Shown here: positions 7,090-17,900 of the stretch, piece by piece
How the letters are laid out: the number at the start of each line of letters is the position of its first letter
Numbering within the stretch: position 1 is the first letter of the stretch
Source of the DNA: Deinococcus radiotolerans
GTDB taxonomy: Bacteria > Deinococcota > Deinococci > Deinococcales > Deinococcaceae
Assembly: GCF_014647435.1 (NCBI RefSeq)
Contig: NZ_BMPE01000027.1
Coordinates: 1-44,237 of the forward strand
DNA length: 44,237 bases
Reading direction: 5' to 3'
The notes under the pieces: model-generated
The model's database searches: none
What the model was told of the DNA's origin: nothing
The model's input: the letters and a program-made list of their open reading frames with translations, nothing else
Made by a program: the position numbers and the translations under genes

Positions 7090-8823
7090 TCAGGTGACCC
7101 CGAACGTCAGGCGCAGGCGGCCCTGCACGCCGGTGCGGTCGTCGAGCTCCTCGGGCCACTCGGTCGGGGCATAGAGGATGCGTTTGTCCAGCGCGGCCAG
7201 TGCGTCCAGGCTGACGACCCAGGTGGCGGCGTCCTCATCCCAGATCTCGACCTGAGCGGGCCGGATCCAGGGCGCGTCGCCCTTGGCGCGGGGTTCGTCT
7301 TCGGTGGCCACCAGCAGGTCCGCCAGGGTCACGCCGAGCGGCAGGCGTGGGGCGTCGTCCCGCACGGCGTCCGGGGGCGGCGGTCTGCGCGGGCGGCCGG
7401 GCCAGCTCCACCCGTCCAGTTCGGGGGATTCCGGCACCTGCTTCACGCTGTCCCGCCAGGGGTTGTGGGCGACCAGGGCGTGGTCGCTGCCGTCCGCGCA
7501 GCGGGCAAAGGCCCACGCTTCTGGCCAACTGTGGAACGTCGCGCCGACGGGGCTGAAGTTCAGGAATGACCCGACCGGGGCGCGCAGGACCTGCGTTTCG
7601 AACACGGCGCGCGTGCAGGTCTCCGGTGCCCGCCCGGGCCGCAGCGCCGTGAACGTGCCCCCAGCCTCGTGCAGGACCAGGACCGGACTGAAGTCCCAGA
7701 CTTGGGCCTCCTCGTCCCAGGTGGGCGTGTCACGCAACGCCGCCCAGCTGCCGCCGCTGAGGGTGGTCTCCCAGGCGGTCAGGCTCCGGCCGGTGAGGTC
7801 GGCCGGGTTGGACAGGTCGGGACCCTGCACCACCACCGCCCCGTCCGGGCTGCGGAACACCACACCCGGTTCACGCTCCGGGATGGGCGGCAGGGGGTCC
7901 CAGGTCTGGGATTCCAGTGGGAAGTCGGCGTCGCGGTAGGTGACGTCGCCGGGATCGTCGGGCAGCTCTCCAGCGGGCCACTGGTCCTCGAATCGGCCGT
8001 CACGGGCCACTTCAAACAGCACCGGCGTCCAGCCGTGGATCCCGGTGCTGTCCTGCGCCTGGAGTTCGTCGATGCGAATCCAGATGATGCGGCCCAGGTC
8101 GCCGGTCAGGCGCTCCCAGCGGGTCCGGATGCGCAGTCGGTCGGCCAGGACCCGGGCCGCCCCGGCGTACTCCAGGGCGAGGTCCGCGCGGTAGATGGTG
8201 CCGCTCGCACTCACGGACCCGGCGACTCGCTGCGCGGCCGGGCGACCGTCCCAGTACGCCGTGAGGTCCACGATGCTGCTGCTCCGCAGGCCGCGGCCCG
8301 GGATCGCCTGGATGTTGATCCAGAGGGCGTCCGGGATCTCAGTCCCGAACCCGTCAGAGAACTTCACCTCCTCCCCAGGCGTGGCGGGGATTGGGGCGGG
8401 CGTGCCCCCTGGCGTGTACCCAGGTGTGATGGTCGTGCCGCCGGACGTTCGGGCGGTCAACTCCCGCGCCTGGTGGTCGATGCGGCTGCCGAGGGTCAAC
8501 CCGGCCAGCGTGCCGTCATCCCGGGCGTAGCGGGCCAGGGTGATCACCTCGGGCCACGCGGCCCGTGCCTCGCCCAGGAAGGCCCCTGCGTCGGTCACGC
8601 CGGGCACGTGGGCCGTGCCGAACGCCGCGGACCGTTGTGGGCTGTCCCACGAGGGCGGCGGCGCCACGAAGGCGGGGGCTTCGGTGGCCTGTGGAGGTTG
8701 CAGGGCCAGCGGGCGCCCGTGCACGGCGGGCCGGGTGGGCGCCCGGGCCCGGATCGGTTCCTCGTCATGGCAGCAGCACTGGCCCAGCAGCAGTTTGAGG
8801 ATGGCACGGTCGCGGTCGTTCAT
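7090..8823 (-). CDS. Large tail protein (tail tip region)
   Basis: A 577-residue protein. The N-terminus has a CCCHDEE cluster after a short helix, then a Pro/Ala-rich linker to about residue 75. The remainder is a beta-rich body with many Trp and Asp residues. A clean ATGA overlap with the 778-residue gene upstream shows co-translation. Size and position, downstream of the tape measure protein and hub-like gene and upstream of the fibres, suggest a tail-tip or baseplate component. I could not assign a named family, and no peptidase or lysozyme motif was found. Confidence 0.68.
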   Translation of the reverse strand: MNDRDRAILKLLLGQCCCHDEEPIRARAPTRPAVHGRPLALQPPQATEAPAFVAPPPSWDSPQRSAAFGTAHVPGVTDAGAFLGEARAAWPEVITLARYARDDGTLAGLTLGSRIDHQARELTARTSGGTTITPGYTPGGTPAPIPATPGEEVKFSDGFGTEIPDALWINIQAIPGRGLRSSSIVDLTAYWDGRPAAQRVAGSVSASGTIYRADLALEYAGAARVLADRLRIRTRWERLTGDLGRIIWIRIDELQAQDSTGIHGWTPVLFEVARDGRFEDQWPAGELPDDPGDVTYRDADFPLESQTWDPLPPIPEREPGVVFRSPDGAVVVQGPDLSNPADLTGRSLTAWETTLSGGSWAALRDTPTWDEEAQVWDFSPVLVLHEAGGTFTALRPGRAPETCTRAVFETQVLRAPVGSFLNFSPVGATFHSWPEAWAFARCADGSDHALVAHNPWRDSVKQVPESPELDGWSWPGRPRRPPPPDAVRDDAPRLPLGVTLADLLVATEDEPRAKGDAPWIRPAQVEIWDEDAATWVVSLDALAALDKRILYAPTEWPEELDDRTGVQGRLRLTFGVT

Positions 8824-11156
8824 TCCAGGCTCTCCTGCCCGTAGTTGCCGGTGGCGGTCGGGCCGTACCGGGGGTCATCCACCCACTCCAGCTCGTCGAG
8901 CGGCTTGGGGTACTGGGTGCCCGCGACCTGCACGAACACCGGCTTGAAGATGGGCGTGTTGCCGTTCCACTCGCCGGTGAACGCGTCCACGGTCACGCCG
9001 CCCTGCTGGCGGAACAGCACGATGTCCCGGCGGGCCGGGTCGTCCGGCTTGTACGGCACGGCCGTGGTCACGACGGGTTCCGACGAGCGGAGCGTGAGGC
9101 TGCTGCTCCCGCCACCCCCGCGTACCTCGAAGCTGGTGGACTGCACCAGGCCGCCCTGGGTGAGCCCACCGTCCGGCGTGACGCGGGCGCCCACGTGGAG
9201 ATCCGGGACGCTCAGCAGCGTGCGGGTGCTCGTGACGCGCCGCGCGAGGTCCTGCGCCACCCAGCGGCCATACCGGGCGAGCGCAGCGCGGTCCTCGGTC
9301 CACGTGACGGTCCGCTCGACGTCCGTACCTTCCCGGCCGCCCTGCACCTCCAGGCGCACGACGTTCGGCACGGCCCGCTTGCGGGTCGCGCAGGGATCCG
9401 GGCAGCGGGAGGTCGGTGGTTGGGCGTCCATGGGGACCGAGCCGCTGGTGACGGTGCCGCCCCGGACGCCCATGCGGACGGCTTCGAAGCTGTCCGCGTC
9501 GTACACCGGGATCGGTTGCCCGCCGCTCTCGGACCACTCCATCCACCAGGACTGCCCGTCGTAGAAGTACCGCTCCAACCGCAGCCGCTCCACGTACTCG
9601 AACGCCTGAAGTGGCCCGCGGTCCTTCAGGGCGCCCTCGGCGTTCACCTGCTTGGTGCTGGTGAGTTTCTTCGTGTAGATCGCGCGGGCCTGAACCCAAC
9701 CCTCCTCATGCCAGAACTGATCGGTGCGCTGGATCTCGTCGCCGAGCAGGTCCCCGGTCGGGTACACGCTCAGGAAGCCGTAGCGGCCGACGATCTTGCT
9801 GGTGGTCTTGGTGCTGGCCGTGTACCCCCATGAGGTCTTGCGGGTTTCCTCGCTCGTCAGCTGGTCCTTGCAGTACGGGTCGTACGTTCTGTCCGTGCTT
9901 TCCTCACTGATGAGCACCTTGCCGAAGTCCCTGGTCTCCAGTTTCCCGGCGACCTGCTCGGTCACCGTCAAGTCCTGCACGGCGGTGGTGTACGTCCCGA
10001 TGATCTGGCCGCCGACCTTGTTGTACCCGGTGGTGGACTCGCCCTCGCCGCCGCTGCTGGGGGTGGTGATGAACCACTGAATGTCGGGGTAGACCTCCCG
10101 CTCGAACGTCTGCGGGTTCGGGGCGAGCTGGATGACGTCGGTGAGCGTGGGCAGGTCCACGAGGTGGTCGGCACCCTTGACCGTGACGGTCGCCGGCAAC
10201 TGGGCGGTTTCGCGGCGGCGGCTGCCGCCGGCCTGCACCTCGAAGGCGCTGACGTCCGCGAGGCCCAGGTCCCCACCGGGCGGCAGCAGGAAGAGGATGT
10301 GACTGGCCGCGCCGATGCGCTGAATGACGGGGTGCCAGCCGATGGCGAGGTACGTGTCCTGCAGCACCGCCTGGGGGCTCTTGCCGCGCGTGCTGTACGG
10401 CGTGCGCCACTCGGTCCACACCTCACCGGCGAGCGGGTCGGCGTACCGCCCGAAGGAGAGGGTGAGCCCCGCGGCCCGCACGGCCTGCGCCACGACTGAG
10501 GACACGGCCTGCGTCTGGGGTCTGGGGCGGGCGCTGCACGGCACGCGCCGGTTCGCCCGGGGGGTGGGGCTGGCCATGAAACCCACCAGCTCGGGCAGGC
10601 GGACGCTGCCCAGGCGCGTGGCGGCCCGCGTGAAGCCGCGCACCGTGATGGTCTCCGCGCCGGGCGCGTCCTGAATCTCGTACTGGTCGTCGATGTCCAG
10701 GACGCGCCGCGCGCGGCGGGTGCGCACGCGGTAGGGCCGGGTGTTCGGGGCGGTGCCCACCTCGCCTTCCGCGCCGGTCGTCGTGACGTCCAGGGTCAGC
10801 GTGGGGCCGCCCGGCAGGGCCGTGCCGGGCAGGGTGACCGTACCGGTCGGGCTGCCCTCGTCGTCCGCGTACGTGACGATCAGGGCCGGTCCGGCGCTGG
10901 TCTGCGCGGTGACCGTGACGGGCTGCGCGCCGTAGATGACCTGCACGGGCACGCTGGGGCCGCCGCCGATCCGGGCGACGGCCACGTGGGTGAGGTCCAC
11001 GGTGCCGATCACGCCGGCCTGCGCGGCGTGCACGAGTTCCGCCACGCCCGCCCAGCCACCCCGGGCGTAGTGCAGGATCTCGGCGATCCGCAGGCTGCTG
11101 GCCTGCGCGTGGTGCACCAGCTCGACGGGCCCCTGCGGGGCGATGATGAATGGCAT
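8820..11156 (-). CDS. Tail hub or baseplate-like protein
   Basis: A 778-residue protein. The N-terminal 70 residues hold short repeats of the type ELVHHAQASSLRIAEILHYAR and ELVHAAQ, with VELVHHA, AELVHAA and VDLTHVA spaced about 18-22 residues apart. The middle (about 130-330) resembles hub proteins in order and composition (VKGADHLVDLPT). A C-terminal beta domain (about 610-690: DLARRVTSTRTLLSVPDLHVG) resembles the gp27/late-control-D-like domain at the tail tip. The assignment rests on size, position after the tape measure gene and this domain pattern. It starts ATG at 11156 in a one-base TAATG overlap with the upstream stop. Confidence 0.68.
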   Translation of the reverse strand: MPFIIAPQGPVELVHHAQASSLRIAEILHYARGGWAGVAELVHAAQAGVIGTVDLTHVAVARIGGGPSVPVQVIYGAQPVTVTAQTSAGPALIVTYADDEGSPTGTVTLPGTALPGGPTLTLDVTTTGAEGEVGTAPNTRPYRVRTRRARRVLDIDDQYEIQDAPGAETITVRGFTRAATRLGSVRLPELVGFMASPTPRANRRVPCSARPRPQTQAVSSVVAQAVRAAGLTLSFGRYADPLAGEVWTEWRTPYSTRGKSPQAVLQDTYLAIGWHPVIQRIGAASHILFLLPPGGDLGLADVSAFEVQAGGSRRRETAQLPATVTVKGADHLVDLPTLTDVIQLAPNPQTFEREVYPDIQWFITTPSSGGEGESTTGYNKVGGQIIGTYTTAVQDLTVTEQVAGKLETRDFGKVLISEESTDRTYDPYCKDQLTSEETRKTSWGYTASTKTTSKIVGRYGFLSVYPTGDLLGDEIQRTDQFWHEEGWVQARAIYTKKLTSTKQVNAEGALKDRGPLQAFEYVERLRLERYFYDGQSWWMEWSESGGQPIPVYDADSFEAVRMGVRGGTVTSGSVPMDAQPPTSRCPDPCATRKRAVPNVVRLEVQGGREGTDVERTVTWTEDRAALARYGRWVAQDLARRVTSTRTLLSVPDLHVGARVTPDGGLTQGGLVQSTSFEVRGGGGSSSLTLRSSEPVVTTAVPYKPDDPARRDIVLFRQQGGVTVDAFTGEWNGNTPIFKPVFVQVAGTQYPKPLDELEWVDDPRYGPTATGNYGQESLE

Positions 11157-11497
11157 TACTGGTGGTGCTGGATGCGCAGCAGGCCGTGATCCACGCCCGT
11201 CTCCGCCACGCCCGCAGGCGTGAGCCAGCTCTCCAGCACCAGGAATGCCTCAGTGGGCGCCAGATCCGGCAGCGCCGTCCAGTCGCCGGTGAGGGCCGTG
11301 CCCTGCACCGTCACGCGGTACTCGCCGTTGTCGGCGCTCTCGTTCTCGACGCGGACCCTGATCCCGGACACGGTCTCGTCCCCCGTGTTCACGAGGCGCA
11401 GGGAGCGGTTGGGCGCGGCCGTGCCGGGCGGGACACTGCCGAAGTCCGTGGCGGGAGCGGGGGTATCGTCCAGCAGCAGCAGGGCGAGTCGTTTCAT
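11156..11497 (-). CDS. Small tail protein
   Basis: A 113-residue protein starting MKRLALLLLDDTPAPATDFG at 11497, with GGAGGT placed ideally upstream. It is beta-rich; the block RSLRLVNTGDETVSGIRVRV looks like an immunoglobulin-like strand pair of the kind found in phage structural proteins. Its stop overlaps the next start (TAATG). No named family. It is enclosed in frame by a much longer open frame that is only a shadow of the tape measure gene. Confidence 0.72.
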   Translation of the reverse strand: MKRLALLLLDDTPAPATDFGSVPPGTAAPNRSLRLVNTGDETVSGIRVRVENESADNGEYRVTVQGTALTGDWTALPDLAPTEAFLVLESWLTPAGVAETGVDHGLLRIQHHQ

Positions 11498-11922
11498 GCG
11501 GGACCTCCGAGGACCAGGGCTTCGAAGCCGCTGTAGGTGAAGTACTGCTCGACCGGCACGCCGTCCGGTCCGGGCTTCACGGCGTGCAGGGTCGTGTCGA
11601 ACGGCGCGGTGACGATGGCGTCCACCCAGACCCGGCCAGTGCTGAGCGTGTAGTTTTCCGAGATGGTCACGCGCTGCCCGGGCAGCAGGTTGCGGATGAC
11701 GTCCGCGACGGCGTTCGGCACGGCGATGTTCGTGCCGCCCGCGACGGTGATGCGGGTGGCCGTGATACCCGGCGGCAGCTGCGCCAGGCTCAGGCCGGCC
11801 GCCGAGGCAATCAGGGTGAGGTTGCGTTCCGGTTTCGCCTTCACGAACCCGGTTTCCGGGTCGGGGGCGGCCACACCGAAGTGCGTGCCCCCGACGATCA
11901 GGTAGCGGTTCTGCCAGTTCAT
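11494..11922 (-). CDS. Tail protein next to the tape measure gene
   Basis: A 142-residue protein starting MNWQNRYLIVGGTHFGV. It is beta-rich without catalytic motifs. It overlaps the tape measure stop by ATGA and in turn overlaps the start of the next gene. A small protein immediately after the tape measure gene is often a distal tail or minor tail protein. That is positional inference only. Confidence 0.7.
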   Translation of the reverse strand: MNWQNRYLIVGGTHFGVAAPDPETGFVKAKPERNLTLIASAAGLSLAQLPPGITATRITVAGGTNIAVPNAVADVIRNLLPGQRVTISENYTLSTGRVWVDAIVTAPFDTTLHAVKPGPDGVPVEQYFTYSGFEALVLGGPA

Positions 11923-14900
11923 GTTTTGCAGGGCCCTCCGGCCCAGGCGGCGTTGCGCAGGGCGCCGTTGAGGGCTTCACCCAGGACCTGCTCCGCGATC
12001 TGCCGGAACTCCTGCGGGGTGGGCACGGGCTGGCCGTCCACCGTGACGGGGATGTGGAAGGTCGTGGTGTTGGTGATCGTGACGTTCTTGGTGCCCATCT
12101 GGGCGTCCGCGGCGTTGCCGGGGGCGGCGGCGCGGTTGCCCGTCCCCCCGGCCCGCTCGGCAGCCACGTAGGCGTCCAGGGCGGCCATGCTGTCGAAGCG
12201 TTTGTCCTTGTACGTGTAGGTGATCGGCGCGGCCTGCGGCGCGGGCCGGACGCCGCGGGTGAGTCCGGCGAGCAGGTCCACGCTGCTGTCCCGCATGAGC
12301 TTCGCGGCGTCGAGGAACGTGAGGCTGGACTGCGCGTCGAGCGTGGCCGCGTCGAGGCGCTTTTGCACGTTGATGGCCTCGCGGTCGTTCTGGATGCCCA
12401 GCGCGTCCACCTGATCGGCGAGCGTCTGCACTTCCTTCTCGCGGGTGAGCCCGACGCTGATGCCGTTCTTCGCGAGCAGGGCCTGCTGGTCCTTGTAGCG
12501 TTTCTCCTGGGTAGCCAGCGCCTCGGTCGCGGCGCGAATGGCGTCCTGGTCGCCGCTCGCCAGGGCGCGTTTGAGGGTGTCGATGGCCGCGTCGCGGCGG
12601 CGCTGGATGGCGAAGAACCGATCAATTTCGAGCGTCCCGTTGAATGCCGGACCTTTGTCTCCGTACGCGGCGCCTTTGAGCTTGTCGGACGCCTCGCGTA
12701 CGCCGTCCATGCTGGTCAGGACGCTGCGGTACTGGTCGGCCAGCTTGCTCAGCGCGCCCCGCTGGTCGCTGATCGCGCTGGTCAGGGCTTCCGTGGCCGT
12801 TTTCAGGCGCTCGGTGGTCGCCTGGCTGGGGGTCCGGGCCGCGTCCGCCAGGGCCTGCGCGTAACTGCGTTCCGCCTGGGCGAGTTTCACCCGGGCGTCG
12901 GCCGCGCCGTTGCTGGCGTCCCGCAGGGCCACAGCGGCAGGGGTGCCCCCCTGCAGGGATCGATTCAGGCCCTCCTGCGCCTGCACGAGCCCTTCGAGCA
13001 GGGCCCGGCGGTCCCGCTGGGCCTGTTCGAGCTTGCGTTCCTGCGTTTCCTGCTGGGCGGTGAGGCGCGTGACCTCCAGCTGCGCCTCCCGTTCCTGCTT
13101 CGCGGTCAGCGTGCCGGACGCCAGGCGCGCCTGGGCCAGGGTGAGCCGCTGACGGGTGACGTCCAGATCCAGTTCTCCGGTCGCCACGGCGTCCTCTGCG
13201 AGCCCCTGGAGCTCCAGGGCAGCGCGACCCTGGGCTTCGAGGTGGTCGAGGGCCTGCACGGCCTGCTGGTCCTGCTCGTCCCGCACGCGCACGATGTTCT
13301 GTTCAACGGCGAGCTGGGCATTCGTCACGTCCACCCGGGCTTTCGACACCTCACTGGGCGTGCCGTTCGCCTCCGCGTCATCCAGCGCCGCCTGTTTGAG
13401 TTGCAGCTGCTGCCGGGCCGCGGTGAGGCTCTGCTGCGCGGTGGCCAGTGCATCGTCGGCGAGGCCCTGCTGCTGGAGCAGGAGGTTGGCCTGGGCCTGC
13501 AGGAGATCCACGCGCTCGGCGTCCGCCTGAAGCGGCGCCTGCGCGATGGCCTTCACCTGGGCGTTGATGCCGGTGACCTTCTGGACCCGCTCCGCCAGGA
13601 GGTCGTTGATCTGCGCCTCGGTCAGCCCGCGGGCCTTCGCGGTGGCTAGCTGCGCGTCGAGCTGCGCGAGTTCCAGACGGGACGTCTGAAGCCCCCGTTC
13701 CCGGGCGGCCTGCACCTCCTGCTGCGTGCGGGCCTGCGCGGCCAGCTGGGCGTCCTGAGCGGCGCGCAGCTTGACCACGGACGCGTCGAGCGTGTCCTTC
13801 CGGGTGAACGTGTCCCCGGTGACGCGCTTGCGTTCCTCGGCGTTGCTGGCCAGGGCCTGCTCCGCCTGGAGCCTGAGCTCCTCGCTGCCCTTCTGGCGGG
13901 CGAGGGCGAGTCGTGCGTTCCAGTACTGCCGGTCCTGGTCCAGCCGCGTGAGGTACGGGCCGCTGTCCAGGGTGGTGTCGTACTGGGTCTTGGCGAGTTT
14001 CAGGGCGTTGGCCTGGGCCTTGTCCTGCCGCTCGCGTTCGAACTGCTGCTCGGCCGCCAGGACCGCGCCGTTCCGTTCCCGGGAGGCCTGGCTCACGATG
14101 CGGGTGAGTTCCGCCTGCTGCCGGAGGTACTGCGCCCGCAGGTCCGGGGTGAGGTCGGTCTTGGACAGCTTGCCTTTCAGGTCGGCCAGGGCCTTCTCGG
14201 CATTCCAGATGATCTCGTTGAACGGGGAGGCCGCGCTGCTCCGAGCCTTGCCCAGCGGGGTCTGGTCGATGTCCGCGAGGCGTTTCTGGAGGTCGGCGGC
14301 GGTGGTGGCCGCCCCCTTCAGTTCCTCGCGGAACGCGCGGACGTTGTCCGCCTGGATCTCGTTGATGCTGGTCAGGGCCTTGTCGATCGCCGCAACCTTC
14401 GCACCCTCCCCGGCAGCGGCGGCGCGGGCGCGTTCGGCGGTCAGGACCCGTTCCAGCTGCCTCAGTTCGGCGGCCGTGGCATCTTTGGCCCCCTGGAGGC
14501 GTCGGTCGAGGCCCTGCTGGTAGATCGCGGTGCGCTGTTCCTGCACGCGCGCTTCCTGCTGCACCTGGGCGTCCCCGACTTTCTGCTGGTGGTCAAGTTC
14601 CAGGACGCGCAGCCCGTTGAGGTACTGGTCCCGGGCGTTGCGTTCCAGCTCGGCGCGCTGGTCGCCAGCGGTGGCGGCGTCGCGGAGCTGCTGCAGGTAC
14701 GCCCCGCGCAGGGCGATGCGCTGCCCTTCGGTTTCGAGGTCGATCTGCTGCTGTTTCAGGCGCAGGAGCTGCGGCCCGAAGCGTTGCTCGATGGCCAGCC
14801 GGGCGGCGGGCACGTCCCCGGCCAGCTGGATCTCCCGGTCCCGCTGCCCCTCCAGCACGCTGATGGTCGCGGCGCTGACCCGGGCCTGGGACGCCAGGGT

Positions 14901-17900
14901 CTCCTGCTGCGCCGCGCGGACCTTATCCAGCCGCTCCTGCGCGATCCGTTCGAGGTCCTGATCCCGCTGGCGTTCCAGCGCCACGATCTGCCGGTTCTGA
15001 AGCTGCTGGAGCTGCCCCGCCTCGTCCTGGAACTTCCGGCGGTCGGTGCTGGAGATGGTCTTGTTCTGCGCGTTTCTCAGCAGGTCGCGGATCTGCGGTT
15101 CGTACGTGGTCTTCAGGTCCTGGATCTGCCCGTCGAGTTCCGCGCGGCGCTGCGCCACAGCGTCTTTGGACAGGGCGATCTCGGCGGCACGGACCTCCCG
15201 CTCGTGCCCCAGCCGGACCTCTTTCTGATCGTCCAGCGCGCTGGTCACGAGCGCGGTCTGCTCCCGGGCCTGCTGCGCGCGGATCTGCGCCAGGCCCTTC
15301 TGAAGATCCGTGCTGCTCATGTCCCAGTTGAAAGCGGTTTTGAGCTTGATGGCCAGCTCGTCGAACTGGTTGCCGAGCTGCTCGATCTGGCCGCCCAGCT
15401 CGGTCATGCCCTTGACCCGCAACTCCAGCGCCCGCCCGGCGAGTTCCTTGCGCAGGTCGCGCAGCGCTTCGGTCTGTTTCTTCAACTGTTCCGGATCGAC
15501 GACCTTCACCGGAGGCGCGGCGCCGCGGCGGTTCGCTTCAGCCTGGAGGCGCGTGAGTTCCTCACGCAGTTCCTTCACGCGCTGCTGCGCCTTGGCGATC
15601 TGCGCGTCGTCGGTCTCGTAGATCCGCTCGCCGAGCAGTGTGGTGCCCTTCAGCGTGCCCTGGTTTGCGTCGGCGAGAGACTGCACGGCCAGCAGGTACT
15701 TGGCCTTGGTGTTGTTGAGCTCCCCCCCTTCCTTCGTGAGGCCCCGGACGCGCTTCATGGTGCTCTCGAAGCTGGATTGGTTCGCCGCGTCCATCTGGTC
15801 GTAGGTGTTGTTGATCTCGGAGAAGTGATTCTGGATGGCCACGGCCGCTGCGGTCGCGCCGGCAATCACGAGCAGCCAGGGGTTGGCGACCAGGAACGCC
15901 GCCGTCGCTTTCGCCGCGCCGATGATGGCGGGGATGTACGACAGCTTGATGACGTTCGCCGCCCCCAGCACGCCCAGCCGGACCGCGTTGAAGATCATGG
16001 GTGCGGACGTCCAGGCCTGGATGACGGCCGTTTTGATCATCTCCTGGCGCAGGTAGATGAACGCCAGTCCCACCCCGGCCACCACGATCCCCAGCTGTTT
16101 CATCAGGGTCTTGAGGCGCTCGCCGTCGTTCAGGAAACCCCGGGCGCCGTCCACGACGTTCCGGATGCCCTTAATGACACTGGTCAGCGCGGGCAGGAAG
16201 GTCAGACCGATCATGGCCGTAAACGACTCCCACTCGGCTTTCAGGACCTTGACCTGGCCGGCGTAGCTGCTCATGCGCTCGCGCGCCACGCGGGCCGCTT
16301 CGCCCTGCAGACCCATCGCCTTGATGTTCTCGTCGATGGCCTCGTTGGTGCTGCCGAAGAACACGCGAGCGGCGCGGCTGGCATCGTCCCCGAAGATCTG
16401 TTTGATGTAGCCGTTGCGGGCCTGGTCGGTCATCCCGGCGAGCTTGCGGCGTAGCTCCTCGAGGACTTCACCCAGCGGGCGGCTGGCTCCGGCGGCGTCG
16501 TAGAACGACACCTTCAGTTCGTTCAGCGCCTTTTTCGCCGTGTCGCTCGGGGCCTGGAGGCTCGTCAGGAACGTCTTGAACGACGTCCCGGCGTCGCTCA
16601 TCTGTTTGAAGCCGCCCTGCGCGAGCGTGGCGGCGTACCCGGCCACCTGCTCGATGTTCAGCCCGGCGTCTTTCGCGGCGGGGCCCAGCGCACTGAAGAA
16701 CTGGGAGAGGTCCTGTGCGCCCAGCACGGTGCGGTTGGCGAAGTTGGCGAACACGTCCGCCACCCGGGGCAGGTCCGCGGCGGCCAGTCCGAAGGTGTTC
16801 ATGCCCGCCACGGCCAGCGCCGCGCCCTCGCCCGCGGTGACGCCTGCGGCGCCGGCGAGGTTCAGCGCCCCGGCGAGGCCGCCCCCGATCGCCTCACTGG
16901 CACTCAGGCCTGCCTTGTTCAGCTCCAGGATGGCCAGCGCCGCGTCTTTCGGTCCGACGCCCAGGTCGGTCCCGAGGTTCATCGCGGCGTCTTTCAGCTG
17001 GGTGAGTTCAGCGGCGGTGGGCTGCGTGAGGGCTTTGATGTTGACGAGCTGTTCCTCGAACGCCGCGCCGCTGGTGATGGCGGACTTGAATGCCGTGCCG
17101 AGCACCAGGATGGCGCTGGCTGTGGTGCCCGCCACGAGGGCCAGGGCTTCGGCACCCAGGGCGAACTTCCCGATCTGCACCGCGCCGTTCGCCGCCTCGC
17201 GCGCCACCCCACCGAACGCCCCGCCGCTGGTGCTGAGGCTCTGGCCGAGCTTGGGACCGAAGAACCCCTCAATCCGGCTGCTCAGGTTGCTGCTGGCCGC
17301 GTCGCCCAGGTCGCGGGCGGCCTTGGCCACCTGCCCCTGGTTGGACTTCATGCCCAGCGCGAGGCCCTCGGCGATGTTCACGCCAAACGCGGTGGTGACG
17401 CGGCTGGGGCTGCGGATCTGGAGGCGGGTCTTCAGACCGTAGATGACGTCGTCGCCGAGGTCCTGCGCGCCGCGCCCCACGGCGGGTTTCCCGGCGAGCA
17501 TGCCGGTCAGGAGGCCCGCGTTGACCGCGCCGCCCAGTCCGGCGGCGAGCGCGCCGATCGGGCCGCGCACCCGGCTGAGCCCGTCGAGGATGGCGATGCC
17601 CGCGTTGTAGGCGAAGCCGCCCTTGGTGGCCTCGCCGCGGGTCTGGTCGAGGAGGCGCTGCGCGTCCGTGGCGACCCTGGTGGCGGCCAGCACGGCGTTC
17701 TGGCTGGCGCCCTCGGCCACGGCCAGTTTGAGCAGCTGGTCGCGCAGCTTCAGGGCGCTCTGCCCAGCTTCTTCGTCGGTAAGGATCTGAAGGCGCCACA
17801 GGCGGTTCAGTTGCGTGAGCCCCTGCCCGAGGGCCTTGACCTGCTGTTCCTGGGTCTGGAAGCCGGGCGCGCGGCCCGTGGCGTTCAGGGCGGCCTGCAC

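Noticed and set aside
11498..12625. Long minus-strand open frame continuing upstream of the 113-residue gene
   Set aside because: It lies antiphase inside the tape measure gene and the preceding tail gene, is extremely Arg/Pro/Ser-rich, and the strong ribosome binding site is at 11497.
14589..16454. 621-codon plus-strand open frame
   Set aside because: Antisense to the tape measure gene. Long antisense frames are expected in high-GC DNA, and there is no promoter or ribosome binding site.
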